Below, piece after piece: positions 8,040 to 18,680 of a stretch of 64,000 nucleotides of DNA. The position numbers were made by a program, and so were the translations under genes. The notes beneath the pieces are model-generated. The model worked only from the letters and a program-made list of their open reading frames with translations. It made no database searches and was not told the origin of the DNA. The DNA is from Allosediminivita pacifica (GTDB taxonomy: Bacteria > Pseudomonadota > Alphaproteobacteria > Rhodobacterales > Rhodobacteraceae): positions 1 through 64,000 of the forward strand of contig NZ_QBKN01000010.1 in assembly GCF_003054175.1 (NCBI RefSeq), in the 5' to 3' direction. How positions within the stretch are numbered: the stretch's first letter is position 1; each line of letters opens with the position of its first letter.

Positions 8040-8954
8040 TCACCGCCCCTCGGCCTTGCCCAAGGCCTGAGCAATACCAGCGGCAAGACGCGCGTTGTTG
8101 AGGACAAGCGCGATGTTGGCGGTCAGCGACCGGCCCTCGGTCAGCTCGTAGATCCGCTGCAGCAGGTAGGGCGTGAGATCCTTGCCGCTGATGCCATGCT
8201 CGGCGGCATCGGCATTGGCGCGCTGGATGACCGGCATCATGACGGCGCGCGGGATCTCGGCCTCGGCCGGGATCGGGTTCGCCACCAGTTGTCCGCCGGG
8301 CAGCCCGAGCGCACCCCGCGTCGCATGCGCTTTCGCAATCGCCTCGGCGCTGTCCATGCTGAGCGGCGCGCGCAGGCCAGCGTCGCGCGACCAGAAGGCC
8401 GGCAGCGTCTGCTGGCCGTAGGCGATGACCGGCACACCAAGCGTCTCGAGCACCTCGAGGGTCTTGGGCAGGTCGAGGATCGCCTTCGCACCAGCCGCGA
8501 CGACGGTCACCGGTGTCTGAGCAAGCTCATGCAGGTCGGCGGAGATGTCGAAGCTGCTTTCGGCGCCCCGGTGGACACCGCCGATACCGCCGGTGGCAAA
8601 GACCTCGATCCCGGCGAGATGCGCGCCGATCATCGTGGCGGCCACGGTCGTGGCACCGGTTCCACCTGTCGCCATGCAGGCGGCCATGTCGGCGCGGCTC
8701 AGCTTGGCGACGCGCTGCGCCTGCGCGAGTGTCTCCAGCTGCTCGGCTTCGAGGCCGACGTGCAGCGTGCCCTCGATGACGGCGATGGTCGCCGGAACCG
8801 CGCCGCAGTCGCGGATGGTCTGTTCGACCTCACGCGCCATTTCGAGGTTCTTCGGCCAGGGCATGCCGTGGGTGATGATGGTGGACTCGAGCGCGACGAG
8901 GGGCAGCCCCTCGGACTTGGCCCGGGCCACTTCCCGGGAATACGTGGGGGTCAT
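8040..8954 (-). CDS. psuG: pseudouridine-5'-phosphate glycosidase
   Basis: The 304-residue enzyme splits pseudouridine 5'-phosphate into uracil and ribose 5-phosphate. It carries the family motifs A-L-E-S-T-I-I-T-H-G-M-P near 21-32, G-T-T-x-V-A-A-T-M region near 100, and A-G-A-K-A-I-L-D with Lys157 as the likely Schiff-base lysine. Its start overlaps the end of the kinase gene by four bases (ATGA), so the two are translationally coupled. Together they salvage pseudouridine from RNA turnover. Confidence 0.93.
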   Translation of the reverse strand: MTPTYSREVARAKSEGLPLVALESTIITHGMPWPKNLEMAREVEQTIRDCGAVPATIAVIEGTLHVGLEAEQLETLAQAQRVAKLSRADMAACMATGGTGATTVAATMIGAHLAGIEVFATGGIGGVHRGAESSFDISADLHELAQTPVTVVAAGAKAILDLPKTLEVLETLGVPVIAYGQQTLPAFWSRDAGLRAPLSMDSAEAIAKAHATRGALGLPGGQLVANPIPAEAEIPRAVMMPVIQRANADAAEHGISGKDLTPYLLQRIYELTEGRSLTANIALVLNNARLAAGIAQALGKAEGR

Positions 8955-9844
8955 TCGGCGAGATCTCCGGAAACATGGGCGGCGGCAGCAGATAGCGCCC
9001 GGGCAAGTGCCGCGGGCCGGTCGGCGCCGTCGCGTTCGGCCGCGATATGCGCGGCCATGAAACTGTCGCCAGCGCCGGTGACGCGGGTGACAAGAACCTT
9101 TGGGGGCAGGGCGGTCAGAAGCCCGTCGGCCGTGGCGTCACAGCAAAGCTGCCCGCCGTTGGTGACGATGGCCCGCGCCGCCCCGCGACCGATCAGGGTG
9201 CCGGCAGCGGTTTCGGCATCGTCGAACCGGTCCTGGCACAGCAGGCCGGCTTCCTCGAGGTTGACGTAGAGCGTTCCGTGCCCGGCCCGCAGGAAGGGCA
9301 ACAGGCGCTCGGCCTTGCCGGGGCTTGCGGGCGCGATGCGAAGATCGGCCCCGGCGAATGACTGCGCATGCGCGATCTCCTCGAGAAGCGCCACGGTCAG
9401 GTTACCGTCAAGCGCAACAAGCCCGCGCCAGGGCTTCGCCTCGGTCCCGAGCGCGCCGTCTTCGAGCGGACGAAGCACCTTGGCACCGGCGGCTTCGAGG
9501 GAATGGGCGTCGGCGATGGCCGCAACCAGGCCGTTCGCGCCCTCGATCGCCATGTAACGGTCCGTCGGAAGATCCTCGGATCTATAGAGAAATTCGGTCT
9601 GGATGCCGAGCGCCTCGCAGGTGGCGACAAGCGCGTCACCCTCGGTATCGCGTCCCACCGAGGACAAGAGCGCGGGCCGCAGCCCGAAGCGCGTCAGAGT
9701 GACGGCGATGTTCAGCGCCACGCCGCCCGGCAGACGCTCGATCCGGCCCGGCACGTCTGCACCTGGCTGCATGTGCAGCCGCGTACGTCCGATCACGTCC
9801 CACAGGACGGAACCGATGCAGAGAATGTCGGGGCGGGTCGTCAT
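8951..9844 (-). CDS. psuK: PfkB-family kinase, probable pseudouridine kinase
   Basis: This 297-residue ribokinase-like protein has an N-terminal G-S-V-x-W-D substrate region, G-G-V-A-L-N-I-A at 40-47 and the C-terminal anion-hole motif G-A-G-D at 257-260 with catalytic Asp260. Because it is coupled to psuG by a 4-base overlap, it most likely phosphorylates pseudouridine to give the psuG substrate. The start at 9844 (MTTRPD) is the first Met with a matching PfkB N terminus; the open frame extends further upstream over the divergent gcdH gene and that part is not real. Confidence 0.88.
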   Translation of the reverse strand: MTTRPDILCIGSVLWDVIGRTRLHMQPGADVPGRIERLPGGVALNIAVTLTRFGLRPALLSSVGRDTEGDALVATCEALGIQTEFLYRSEDLPTDRYMAIEGANGLVAAIADAHSLEAAGAKVLRPLEDGALGTEAKPWRGLVALDGNLTVALLEEIAHAQSFAGADLRIAPASPGKAERLLPFLRAGHGTLYVNLEEAGLLCQDRFDDAETAAGTLIGRGAARAIVTNGGQLCCDATADGLLTALPPKVLVTRVTGAGDSFMAAHIAAERDGADRPAALARALSAAAAHVSGDLAE

Positions 9845-9957
9845 GGCCGCCTTGTGACGCGGCGCGCGAAAGGGCGCAAGAGCGGGCAGGGCACCAATGG
9901 GCTTTTCCCAGCGGCAACAGTCACTATGCTGCGCACGACGAGTCAAGGAGAGCCCAG

Positions 9958-11190
<1,233 letters not shown>

Positions 11191-11198
11191 GCAAGAGA

Positions 11199-11221
11199 GC
11201 AGCAGCCCCAATGGCTGCTGC
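11199..11221 (+). terminator. hairpin after gcdH
   Basis: GCAGCAGCC and GGCTGCTGC form a 9-bp stem nine bases after the stop codon. There is no proper T run, so it is a weak or rho-assisted terminator. Confidence 0.5.
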
Positions 11222-11441
11222 GTTCGCCTATTTAAATCCGATAATCAGTATTATGTTGATATATGAACGTCCAGGAAATTCCATCGGTCGCAGGTTGGCT
11301 GATTGACGTCTCGATGTAACATCGCCGGGGCTATCCACGGTCTCGACACGAGGTAAGGTTTGACCGATAGTACGGCCTTCTTCAAAGACGTTGCAGGTCG
11401 CCCAACGCCCATATTCAATCCGTCCAAGTCCACGGTAGCAG

Positions 11442-11885
11442 ATGCATTCGATACTCGTCCTCAACGGCCCCAACCTGAACCTGCTCGGGACCCGCCAGCC
11501 CGAGGTCTATGGCAGCACCACGCTTGCCGATATCGAAGAGATGTGCCGAAGCCACGCGGAAAGCTCCGGCGTCTCAGTCACCTTCCTGCAGTCCAACCAC
11601 GAAGGTCAACTCGTCGACGCGCTGCATGACGCGCGTGGCACACATGACGGTGTCGTTCTCAACGCAGGCGCCTACACGCACACGTCCGTCGCGCTGATGG
11701 ACGCGATCTCGTCCGTGCAGCTCCCGGTGATCGAACTGCACCTTTCCAATATCCACGCGCGTGAGAGCTTTCGTCACAAGAGCTATATCGCACCCGTCGC
11801 GCTGGGACAGATCTGCGGGTTTGGTGCCCGCGGCTACACGCTCGCGGTCGACGCGCTGATTGGTCATCTGGAGGCAAAGTCATGA
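11442..11885 (+). CDS. aroQ: type II 3-dehydroquinate dehydratase
   Basis: The 147-residue enzyme makes 3-dehydroshikimate from 3-dehydroquinate in the shikimate pathway. It shows N-G-P-N-L-N-L-L-G at 8-16, catalytic Tyr23 (E-V-Y-G), S-N-H-E-G at 51-55 and the [11 protein letters not shown] block with catalytic His100. Length is normal for the dodecameric type II enzyme. Its stop codon overlaps the start of the LuxR-type gene by four bases (ATGA), an unusual partner for a housekeeping aromatic gene. Confidence 0.95.
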   Translation: MHSILVLNGPNLNLLGTRQPEVYGSTTLADIEEMCRSHAESSGVSVTFLQSNHEGQLVDALHDARGTHDGVVLNAGAYTHTSVALMDAISSVQLPVIELHLSNIHARESFRHKSYIAPVALGQICGFGARGYTLAVDALIGHLEAKS

Positions 11886-12643
11886 AGCCGGAACTTCGCG
11901 CGGAAATGATCGAGCTGACCCAAGTCGACAGCGTCGAGCACCTCTGGCAGATGCACTGCCGCCGGATGGCGAGCTACGGGTTCGATCGGCTGCTTTACGG
12001 ATTCACCCGGTTCCGGACGCCGAATTCACTTGGCGATCCGAACGATTTCATCGTCCTCACGAACCACGAACAGACCTATCGCCAAGGGTTCGTCGAAGGT
12101 GGCCTCTACAAGCATGCGCCCATGGTCAAATGGGCCCTCGAGAACGAAGGCCACTGCAGCTGGCGCGCGATGGTCGATCGGATTTCCAATGGACAGCTGA
12201 CCGAGCAGGAAAGCAAGGTCGTGGAGTTCAACCTGAACCACAAGGTTCACGCAGGGTATTCGATCAGCTTCCGATCCGTTTCGAGCCGATCCAAGGGCGC
12301 GATCGCGCTCGTCGGCCGCGCCGACCTTACACAGGACCGTGTGGACCAGATCTGGCAGGAAAGCGGTGAGGACATCCTGCTGCTGAACAACATCGTGCAC
12401 CTGAAGATCCTGACGCTACCGGTCACCCTGCCCCATCAGAACCTCACCCCCAGGCAGCGCGAAGCGCTGGAGTGGGTCGGCGACGGCAAGACCATGCAGG
12501 ATATCGCCCAGATCATGGGTCTGACACAGGCCACCGTGGAGAAACATCTGCGCCTTGCCCGGGAAACGCTGAACGTCGAGACGACGGCCCAAGCCGTCGC
12601 GAAAGCGGCGTTCCACAACCAGATGTACATCCTGCCGGCCTGA
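11882..12643 (+). CDS. LuxR-family regulator (solo, autoinducer-domain)
   Basis: The 253-residue protein has an N-terminal autoinducer-binding-like domain (about 15-170) and a C-terminal LuxR helix-turn-helix (187-245; L-T-P-R-Q-R-E-A-L and T-V-E-K-H-L). No luxI synthase is nearby. At the place where classical AHL receptors have the invariant Asp-Pro pair, this protein reads H-A-P (Ala79-Pro80), so the Asp that holds the AHL amide is missing, while Trp84, Trp94 and Gly125 remain in plausible positions. It may bind another ligand or none. Translation is coupled to aroQ by an ATGA overlap. Confidence 0.85.
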   Translation: MKPELRAEMIELTQVDSVEHLWQMHCRRMASYGFDRLLYGFTRFRTPNSLGDPNDFIVLTNHEQTYRQGFVEGGLYKHAPMVKWALENEGHCSWRAMVDRISNGQLTEQESKVVEFNLNHKVHAGYSISFRSVSSRSKGAIALVGRADLTQDRVDQIWQESGEDILLLNNIVHLKILTLPVTLPHQNLTPRQREALEWVGDGKTMQDIAQIMGLTQATVEKHLRLARETLNVETTAQAVAKAAFHNQMYILPA

Positions 12644-12821
12644 GGCGAACGACTCTGATTTCCCGAGGCGCGTATTGCCTTTTCTCACTCCACCTGGAGT
12701 TGAACTCAGAAAGCGACGGAATTAAGCGCGTCAGTGCTATATTTCGAAAACCAAAAATCACCCTTCGCAAAAACCAAATATTATCAGCCGATTGCAATCA
12801 ATGATGTCAAATTTCGCCTAG

Positions 12822-12843
12822 GTCCGGAAATCCGGACTTTTTT
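12822..12843 (+). terminator. intrinsic terminator downstream of luxR
   Basis: GTCCGG/CCGGAC stem with an AAAT loop and six T residues directly after. It is about 180 bases after the luxR stop and would end the aroQ-luxR transcript. Confidence 0.85.
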
Positions 12844-13062
12844 AACGCAACGTTAATTGTCAATGTAGGGGTGTTCCGTGAGTGGTGGCTTTGGCCATGG
12901 AACATAGGAGGAGCAACCCCGGCGATTTCCGGGCCAGGCTTCTCCTCCGGTCCCAACCGGAGCTGGTCGTAGCGTTGAAATTTGAGCAGCGCTGCGGCCG
13001 GCATCCTCGAACGACGCCCTGCCGTTTCATCCCCATTGTCCTGGCGGGGATCGCCAGAGGTT

Positions 13063-13091
13063 GGGAGTCGCCCGATGCCCGGGCGGCTCCC
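13063..13091 (-). terminator. hairpin at the 3' side of tsf
   Basis: GGGAGTCGCCCG pairs with CGGGCGGCTCCC (12 bp, one mismatch) 17 bases beyond the tsf stop. A second hairpin (13041-13057) follows on the minus strand. No T run follows on the minus side, while a weak T-rich stretch (TGCTTTCTTTC) follows on the plus side, so it may serve either strand. Confidence 0.55.
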
Positions 13092-13107
13092 TGCTTTCTT
13101 TCGGACT

Positions 13108-13983
13108 TCAGCCCTGCGCCGCCTTGGCGACTTCGGCTGCGAAGTCTTCCTGTTCCTTCTCGATGCCTTCGCCGACCTGCAGGCGGACGTAGCCCGTGAT
13201 GGTCGCGCCGGCTTCTTCTGCGGCCTTCTCGACCGTCAGGTCGGGATTCACCACGAACTGCTGACCCATCAGCGTGATCTCGGCGAGGTACTTGCGCATG
13301 CGCCCTTCGATCATCTTCTCGATGACGGCCTCGGGCTTGCCGGACTCGCGCGCGATGTCCATCTGGATCTGGCGCTCTTTCTCGACGGCGTCTGCGTCGA
13401 GCGAGTCAGCGTTCAGCGCCTGCGGGTTGGCCGCCGCGATGTGCATAGCAACCTGGCGGCCGAAGGCCTCGTCACCGCCGGTCATCGCGACGACGACGCC
13501 GATCTGGCCCATGCCGGGCGCAGCAGCGTTGTGCACGTAGGTTGCAACGGTTTCGCCCTCAAGCTTCACCATGCGGCGCACCGACATGTTCTCGCCAATC
13601 GTGGCGATCTTGTCGGTGATCGTATCGTTCACGGACTTGCCGTCGATCGTCGTGTTCTTCAGCGCCTCGACGTCGTCGACCGAAACGGCGGCGTCGGCAA
13701 TCTTGGACACCATGTCCTGGAAGTCAGCGTTCTTGGCGACGAAGTCGGTTTCAGAGTTCACTTCGACGGCGACACCGGTGCCACCCTCGACCTTCACAGC
13801 GACAAGGCCCTCTGCCGCGGTACGACCGGATTTCTTGGCCGCCTTGGCAAGGCCCTTGGTGCGCAGCCAATCAACGGCGGCGTCCATGTCACCGTCGGAC
13901 TCGGTCAGCGCCTTCTTGGCATCCATCATGCCTGCGCCGGTCATCTCGCGCAGTTCTTTCACCTGTGCAGCAGTGATCGCCAT
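13108..13983 (-). CDS. tsf: translation elongation factor Ts
   Basis: The 291-residue protein exchanges GDP for GTP on EF-Tu. The UBA-like N terminus (about 1-40) has [17 protein letters not shown], and the first EF-Tu contact motif T-D-F-V-A-K-N is near 75. The start at 13983 (MAITAAQ) has GGAGAG upstream; an in-frame upstream extension is not conserved. It follows rpsB with an 87-base gap containing a strong hairpin, the usual bacterial order. Confidence 0.97.
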   Translation of the reverse strand: MAITAAQVKELREMTGAGMMDAKKALTESDGDMDAAVDWLRTKGLAKAAKKSGRTAAEGLVAVKVEGGTGVAVEVNSETDFVAKNADFQDMVSKIADAAVSVDDVEALKNTTIDGKSVNDTITDKIATIGENMSVRRMVKLEGETVATYVHNAAAPGMGQIGVVVAMTGGDEAFGRQVAMHIAAANPQALNADSLDADAVEKERQIQMDIARESGKPEAVIEKMIEGRMRKYLAEITLMGQQFVVNPDLTVEKAAEEAGATITGYVRLQVGEGIEKEQEDFAAEVAKAAQG

Positions 13984-14012
13984 CTTCGGCTCTCCTCGTC
14001 TCGTCTTGCTAT

Positions 14013-14034
14013 CGGGTGGCCCGGGGGCCACCCG
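14013..14034 (-). promoter_or_regulatory. hairpin between rpsB and tsf
   Basis: CGGGTGGCCC and GGGCCACCCG are perfectly complementary with almost no loop. No T run follows. In the rpsB-tsf operon this could be a partial attenuator or an mRNA-processing site. Confidence 0.5.
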
Positions 14035-14070
14035 CTCATGTCACGGATGCATGTCGCTTTTGCGACGGGC

Positions 14071-14838
14071 TCAGCCCTGCGCGGGCTCGGCAGCGGCTTC
14101 TTCGACCGGCGCGTCTTCCAACGAACCCAGGTCGACACCCGCGGCGTCGAGCTGCGCGGTCATGCCGTCCAGCGCGGCGCGGCTGACGAGATCGCAGTAG
14201 AGCGAAATGGCGCGTGCGGCGTCATCGTTGCCCGGGATGATGTAGTCGATGCCCTTGGGCGAGCAGTTGGTGTCGACCACGGCCACGACCGGAATGCCCA
14301 GCTTGTTGGCTTCTGCCACGGCGAGCTGCTCTTTCTTGACGTCGATGACGAAGAGCATGTCGGGAACGCCGCCCATCTCGCGGATGCCGCCGAGCGAAAG
14401 CGTCAGCTTCTCCTGCTCGCGCTCCATGTGAAGGCGCTCTTTCTTGGTGAGACCCTCGGCACCTGCGTCCATCTGTTCGTCGATCTGCTTGAGGCGCTGG
14501 ATCGACTGGCTCACGGTCTGCCAGTTGGTCAGCGTGCCACCGAGCCAGCGGTGGTTCATGTAGTACTGGGCGCACTTCTCGGCCGCTTCTGCGACGGGTG
14601 CGGAAGCCTGGCGCTTGGTGCCGACGAAGAGAACGCGACCGTTCTTGGCGACGGTCTCGCGGATCGCGTTGAGCGCCGCGTCGAGCATCGGCACGGTCTG
14701 CGTCAGGTCGATAATGTGGATGCCGTTGCGCGCACCGTAGATGAACTCGCCCATGCGGGGGTTCCAGCGCTGCGTCTGGTGGCCAAAGTGAACGCCAGCT
14801 TCGAGCAACTGGCGCATGGAGAACTCGGGAAGAGCCAT
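14071..14838 (-). CDS. rpsB: 30S ribosomal protein S2
   Basis: The 255-residue protein shows the S2 hallmarks: [15 protein letters not shown] near the start, [12 protein letters not shown], and D-T-N-C-S-P[13 protein letters not shown]. It has the short acidic, Ala-rich tail common in alphaproteobacteria. It binds the small-subunit head. Ribosome site GGAAAGGA precedes the ATG. A hairpin-rich leader lies upstream. Confidence 0.97.
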   Translation of the reverse strand: MALPEFSMRQLLEAGVHFGHQTQRWNPRMGEFIYGARNGIHIIDLTQTVPMLDAALNAIRETVAKNGRVLFVGTKRQASAPVAEAAEKCAQYYMNHRWLGGTLTNWQTVSQSIQRLKQIDEQMDAGAEGLTKKERLHMEREQEKLTLSLGGIREMGGVPDMLFVIDVKKEQLAVAEANKLGIPVVAVVDTNCSPKGIDYIIPGNDDAARAISLYCDLVSRAALDGMTAQLDAAGVDLGSLEDAPVEEAAAEPAQG

Positions 14839-15024
14839 GCGTCTATCCTTTCCGGTTTATGCCTTGGCGAAGGATCAGCCCGGCGGGTGCCGGAACAACC
14901 GGTGGACCTTCGGGGATGTCTCCCCCGACGGCCCGCCTTCGCCTGCGGGATTAGTGAGCGCGCGTCTAGCGACGCTGGCGGGCAAGGTCAAGCGCAATCT
15001 CGCGCAACGCCCCTGCCCTTCGCG
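14839..15024 (-). promoter_or_regulatory. structured rpsB leader
   Basis: Between the HupE-like stop and the rpsB start are three potential stems close together: 14890-14902 (CCGG/CCGG), 14910-14928 (TCGGGG/CCCCGA) and 14932-14949 (CCCGC/GCGGG). Bacterial rpsB leaders are often bound by S2 itself to control the rpsB-tsf operon, so this is a candidate autoregulatory site. This is inference from position and structure only. Confidence 0.4.
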
Positions 15025-16323
15025 TCAGAGAAACACGCGCTCGATAAACCACCATGCCCCGACCAGTGCGATGAAGACCGAGGCCGGCATCGCAACGAAG
15101 CGGCGGTAGGCATGCAGGCGATCTACGAAGGTGGCCGAGGCGAAGCAAAGCAAGCAGAGCCCGGCAAGCGGCCACAACGCGGTCGGGGCGCTGACACCCA
15201 TGCTCTGACTGAACGCCGGCCCGTCGAGGACAACACCGAGCCCTGCGAACCCCAGGGCCGTGATCGCATAGACCACCTGTCCCGTCCGCACGTCGGCATA
15301 GCCCGCGTCCACCCGTTGCGCGAGAAGCACCAGCATGAAGGCCAACGCGATCACCGTCAGCTGGCCGATCTCGACGCCGACGTTGAAGCCCAGAAGGCCT
15401 GCCACGAAGGCGTTCTGCGGCAGACCGAACTCCTGAAGGACCGAGGCAAAGCCCAACCCATGCAATAGCCCGAAAACGAAGACCACGACGGGCCGCCAGC
15501 GGTGCAGCCGATGCGAGAGCAGATTCTCGACCGCGACATAGACGATGGAGGCGGCAATGATCGGCTCCACGATGCTAGCGGGAATGCTCACGATCCCGAG
15601 CGCGCCAAGGGCGAGCGTCACCGTGTGCGCCGCCGTGAAGGCCGAAATCTGCCAGAGCAGCGGCCCCGCCCGCGTCGACAGAAAGAAAAGCCCCAGAACA
15701 AAGAGGATATGGTCGAGCCCCTTGGGCAGGATGTGATCGAACCCTACGGGGATATAGCCGAGGAAGGTCCCGAGCGCCCCCTTGGCGTTCCCGCCGGAAA
15801 GGTCGATGGGTCCCGAGGACTGTCCTTGCAGGTAGCCGGTGTAGCCCTCTTCGACGTCCATCTGGCGCAGCACGAGGGTGCCGTAGCGGGCGGGCCATGT
15901 CAGCTCCAGCGTCCGCGCGCTTGCGGGAAGCGCCCCCTCGATCATCAGAACCGTGTCCCGTGGCAGCGCGGTATTGCCCACCGGCGGCACACGGATCTCC
16001 GTCACCTCAAGCGGCACGTCCTCGCCCTCCGAGGTCACCTCGACCGGTTCGAGAATACCCGGCAGATCCTCCCGCAGCCGCTCGACAAGCTGCCCGGGTT
16101 CGAGGGCGCGAAGCGCGTCCACCTCCGACGCCACCCCGCTTCCATCGGTATCCTCGAGCCCTTCAAGATCGACGCCCGCCATCAGCGGCTCGATCCCGAG
16201 GCTCATCTCGATCTTCAGGGTATCGTTCTCGGTGATGAAGTCCGCGATGGCCGCGCGCACCTCGTGGGCACGCGCGCCTGCAGCCGCGAGCACGAAAAGC
16301 ATCGCACCGATCATAACCCTCAT
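15025..16323 (-). CDS. HupE/UreJ family membrane protein
   Basis: The 432-residue protein has a signal peptide (1-19, cut after A-R-A), an extracytoplasmic domain to about 195 and six or seven membrane segments at about 205-430. The block G-F-D-H-I-L-P-K-G-L-D-H-I-L-F-V-L-G-L-F carries the paired His/Asp residues of the HupE/UreJ family, whose small members move nickel or cobalt for hydrogenase and urease. This is the long HupE_UreJ_2 type with an extra N-terminal periplasmic part. No urease or hydrogenase genes are in the window, so the metal and role are uncertain. Confidence 0.82.
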   Translation of the reverse strand: MRVMIGAMLFVLAAAGARAHEVRAAIADFITENDTLKIEMSLGIEPLMAGVDLEGLEDTDGSGVASEVDALRALEPGQLVERLREDLPGILEPVEVTSEGEDVPLEVTEIRVPPVGNTALPRDTVLMIEGALPASARTLELTWPARYGTLVLRQMDVEEGYTGYLQGQSSGPIDLSGGNAKGALGTFLGYIPVGFDHILPKGLDHILFVLGLFFLSTRAGPLLWQISAFTAAHTVTLALGALGIVSIPASIVEPIIAASIVYVAVENLLSHRLHRWRPVVVFVFGLLHGLGFASVLQEFGLPQNAFVAGLLGFNVGVEIGQLTVIALAFMLVLLAQRVDAGYADVRTGQVVYAITALGFAGLGVVLDGPAFSQSMGVSAPTALWPLAGLCLLCFASATFVDRLHAYRRFVAMPASVFIALVGAWWFIERVFL

Positions 16324-16429
16324 GGACGCGGTCTCCCTGTTCCGTTCGACAGGATGGAGACGCAGCCTCGGGATGCAAGGCGCGGCCCCCCGCGCCCAGA
16401 CAATTAACTATTTTTGTCGGCCATAAGAC

Positions 16430-17119
16430 CTATCCGAGGGCATATCCCGCGCCGCGCACCGTCCGGAGGGGGTCGCCGCCACCGTTCTGACACAGTGCCT
16501 TACGCAGTCGGCCGATGTGGACATCGACGGTTCGGGTGTCGACATAGATGTCACGCCCCCAGACACGGTCCAGAAGCTGCTCGCGCGACCAGACGCGACC
16601 CGGTTTCTCCATGAAGGTGGTCAGCAGACGGAACTCTGTCGGGCCGAGCTTCAGAAGCGATCCGCTGCGTGTGACGCGATGCGTCTCCGAGTCGAGCACG
16701 ATGTCCTCGTATTCGAGCCGCAGGCCCGCCGCTGCCGGTCGCGTCCGCCGCAGCTGTGCCTTGACCCGCGCCATGAGCTCGACGACCGAATAGGGCTTCA
16801 CCACGTAGTCGTCGGCCCCGGTCTCGAGCCCGCGAACCCGGTCGACCTCCTCGGAACGCGCCGAGAGCATGATGATCGGCACGTTGCGGGTCTCGGGACG
16901 CGTCTTGATCTGGCGACAGACCTCGATCCCCGATACGTTGGGCAGCATCCAGTCAAGCACGATGATGTCGGGATGCTCTTCATCGAGAAGCATCAGCGCC
17001 TCCTCGCCGTTCTCGGCGCGGGCGACACGGAACCCTTCCGATTCCAGGTTGTAGCTCAGAACCTCCCTCTGGGCGGCCTCGTCCTCGACCACCAGCACTG
17101 TGGGTTGATCTGCGGCCAT
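16430..17119 (-). CDS. phoB: phosphate regulon response regulator PhoB
   Basis: The 229-residue OmpR-type regulator has a receiver domain (1-120) with phospho-acceptor Asp56 and Lys108, and a winged-helix DNA-binding domain (about 130-228) with the W-x-R-x-x-L-L-x-x-V-W-G helix and R-T-V-D-V-H-I-G-R-L-R-K-A-L. It is the last gene of the pst-phoU-phoB run, 3 bases after phoU. When phosphorylated by PhoR it should bind the Pho box upstream of pstS. Confidence 0.95.
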   Translation of the reverse strand: MAADQPTVLVVEDEAAQREVLSYNLESEGFRVARAENGEEALMLLDEEHPDIIVLDWMLPNVSGIEVCRQIKTRPETRNVPIIMLSARSEEVDRVRGLETGADDYVVKPYSVVELMARVKAQLRRTRPAAAGLRLEYEDIVLDSETHRVTRSGSLLKLGPTEFRLLTTFMEKPGRVWSREQLLDRVWGRDIYVDTRTVDVHIGRLRKALCQNGGGDPLRTVRGAGYALG

Positions 17120-17122
17120 GCG

Positions 17123-17863
17123 TCAGTCCTCATCCCCGTTCAGACTCGGGCTCAGTCCCGCATCCGTCGACGTCCGGTCCGCCTTCACGCGGGTGTCCTC
17201 GGGTTTGCGGCCGGAGGTCAGGAAGACCACCTGCTCGGCAATCGAAGTGACGTGGTCGCCCATGCGTTCGATGTTCTTGGCGATGAAATGGAGGTGCATG
17301 CAGGCGGTGATGTTGCGTGGATCCTCGAGCATGAAGGTTAGGAACTCGCGGAACAGCGTGTTGTACATCTGGTCGACGTCGCGGTCGCGCTCGATCACGT
17401 CGAGCGCCAGCGCCTCGTCGCGCTGGATATAGGCGTCGAGCGCGTCCTTGAGCATCAACTCGACCTCGCGCGCCATGCGGCGCAGCGACGTGGCGGTGCC
17501 GCCGATGGCCTGCATCTGGACCAGCACGCCGGTCCGCTTGGCCATGTTCTTGGACAGGTCGCCGATCCGTTCGAGGTTCGAGGACATGCGCATGACCGAC
17601 AACACGACCCGCAGGTCGGTCGCGGTCGGGGCCCGCAGCGCGATCACCCGCGCGGCTTCCTCGTTCAGTTGATCCTCCAATGCGTCGACGGCCGCGTCGC
17701 CCTTGCGCACCTCTTCTGCCAGTTCCTCGTCGCGGCTTTCCAGCGACTTGGCGGCCTTCATGATGGCGGCCTCGACAAGGCCGCCCATCTTCATGATCTG
17801 TGCCTGGATGCCTTCCAGGTCCCGGTCGAAGGCCGAGGCGATATGTTCGTGAAAATTGCTCAT
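17123..17863 (-). CDS. phoU: phosphate signalling protein PhoU
   Basis: The 246-residue all-helical protein has two PhoU repeats with E-x-x-x-D metal-binding patterns. It normally links Pst transporter activity to PhoR and keeps the regulon off when phosphate is plentiful. It lies 4 bases after pstB and 3 bases before phoB, in the standard order. Length and repeat structure are normal. Confidence 0.95.
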   Translation of the reverse strand: MSNFHEHIASAFDRDLEGIQAQIMKMGGLVEAAIMKAAKSLESRDEELAEEVRKGDAAVDALEDQLNEEAARVIALRAPTATDLRVVLSVMRMSSNLERIGDLSKNMAKRTGVLVQMQAIGGTATSLRRMAREVELMLKDALDAYIQRDEALALDVIERDRDVDQMYNTLFREFLTFMLEDPRNITACMHLHFIAKNIERMGDHVTSIAEQVVFLTSGRKPEDTRVKADRTSTDAGLSPSLNGDED

Positions 17864-17867
17864 GAGT

Positions 17868-18671
17868 TCAGCCGATCCGCCCTGTGATGTAGCTTTCGGT
17901 GCGCTTGTCTCTGGGATTGGTGAAGATCGTCCCGGTCTCGTCGAATTCCACTAGATTGCCGAGATGGAAGAAGGCCGTCTTCTGGCTCACTCGCGCTGCC
18001 TGCTGCATGGAGTGCGTCACGATCACCACCGAGTAGTTCGCCTTGAGTTCGTCGATAAGTTCCTCGACCTGCGCCGTGGCGATCGGGTCGAGTGCCGAGC
18101 AGGGCTCGTCCATGAGCAGCACCTCGGGCTCCGTCGCCACGGCCCGCGCGATGCAGAGACGCTGCTGCTGCCCCCCCGAAAGACCGGTGCCGGAGGCGTC
18201 GAGCCTGTCCTTCACCTCGTCCCAGAGCGCACCGCGCCGCAGCGCCTTTTCGACGATCTCGTCCAGCTCGGCCTTGTTCTTGGCCATGCCGTGTATCTTG
18301 GGGCCATAGGCGACATTGTCGTAGATCGACTTGGGGAAGGGGTTGGCCTTCTGGAACACCATGCCGACCTTGGCGCGCAACTGCACCGGGTCGACGCGCT
18401 TGTCGTAGATGTTCTCGCCATCGATCAGGATCTCGCCCTCGATGCGGGCGATGTCGATGGTGTCGTTCATCCGGTTCAGACAGCGAAGGAAGGTCGACTT
18501 GCCGCAACCCGATGGGCCGATGAAGGCCGTCACGGTGTTGTCCTCGATGTCGACGTCCACGTCCTTGATCGCGTGAGTCTCACCATAGTAGACCTGCACG
18601 CCACGGGCGCTGATCTTCACTTCCTTCTGCTCCACGTCTCTCTCCGTATGGGGTGCGTCGTACATATCCAT
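17868..18671 (-). CDS. pstB: phosphate ABC transporter ATPase PstB
   Basis: The 267-residue ATPase has Walker [10 protein letters not shown] at 52-60, the Q loop in V-F-Q-K-A-N-P-F-P, signature L-S-G-G-Q at 164-168 and Walker B L-L-M-D-E-P at 185-190. The [10 protein letters not shown] and G-C-G wording are typical of PstB. It powers high-affinity phosphate import with PstA and PstC. It begins 9 bases after pstA. Confidence 0.97.
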   Translation of the reverse strand: MDMYDAPHTERDVEQKEVKISARGVQVYYGETHAIKDVDVDIEDNTVTAFIGPSGCGKSTFLRCLNRMNDTIDIARIEGEILIDGENIYDKRVDPVQLRAKVGMVFQKANPFPKSIYDNVAYGPKIHGMAKNKAELDEIVEKALRRGALWDEVKDRLDASGTGLSGGQQQRLCIARAVATEPEVLLMDEPCSALDPIATAQVEELIDELKANYSVVIVTHSMQQAARVSQKTAFFHLGNLVEFDETGTIFTNPRDKRTESYITGRIG

Positions 18672-18680
18672 ATACCCTTC

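Larger units (their letters stand above)
12644..13107. other. 464-base intergenic region with terminators and hairpins
   Basis: The region lies between convergent luxR and tsf. The first part (about 12690-12820) is AT-rich and ends in a terminator at 12822-12843. The second part (12873-13091) holds a series of stable hairpins: 12873-12903 (GTTCC/GGAAC outer stem), 12907-12948 (GGAGGAG/CTCCTCC enclosing CCCCGG/CCGGG), 12947-12960 (CCGGT/ACCGG), 13041-13057 (CTGGCG/CGCCAG) and 13063-13091. I see no gene with a credible start. Confidence 0.6.

Noticed and set aside
11222-11441. lux-box upstream of aroQ-luxR
   Set aside because: No 18-20-base dyad of the ACCTG-N-CAGGT type is visible in the AT-rich gap.
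12870-13095. 6S RNA in the luxR-tsf gap
   Set aside because: The region is structured, but I cannot fold it into one long closed stem with a central bubble as 6S RNA requires, and the usual neighbour gene is absent.
12982-15468. Very long open frame on the plus strand (over 800 codons) across tsf and rpsB
   Set aside because: It is antisense to two highly conserved genes and arises from GC-rich codon bias; the product is His/Arg-rich with no known motif.
16324-16429. Terminator directly after phoB
   Set aside because: The gap holds a short GC-rich inverted stretch but no convincing stem with a T run on the minus strand.
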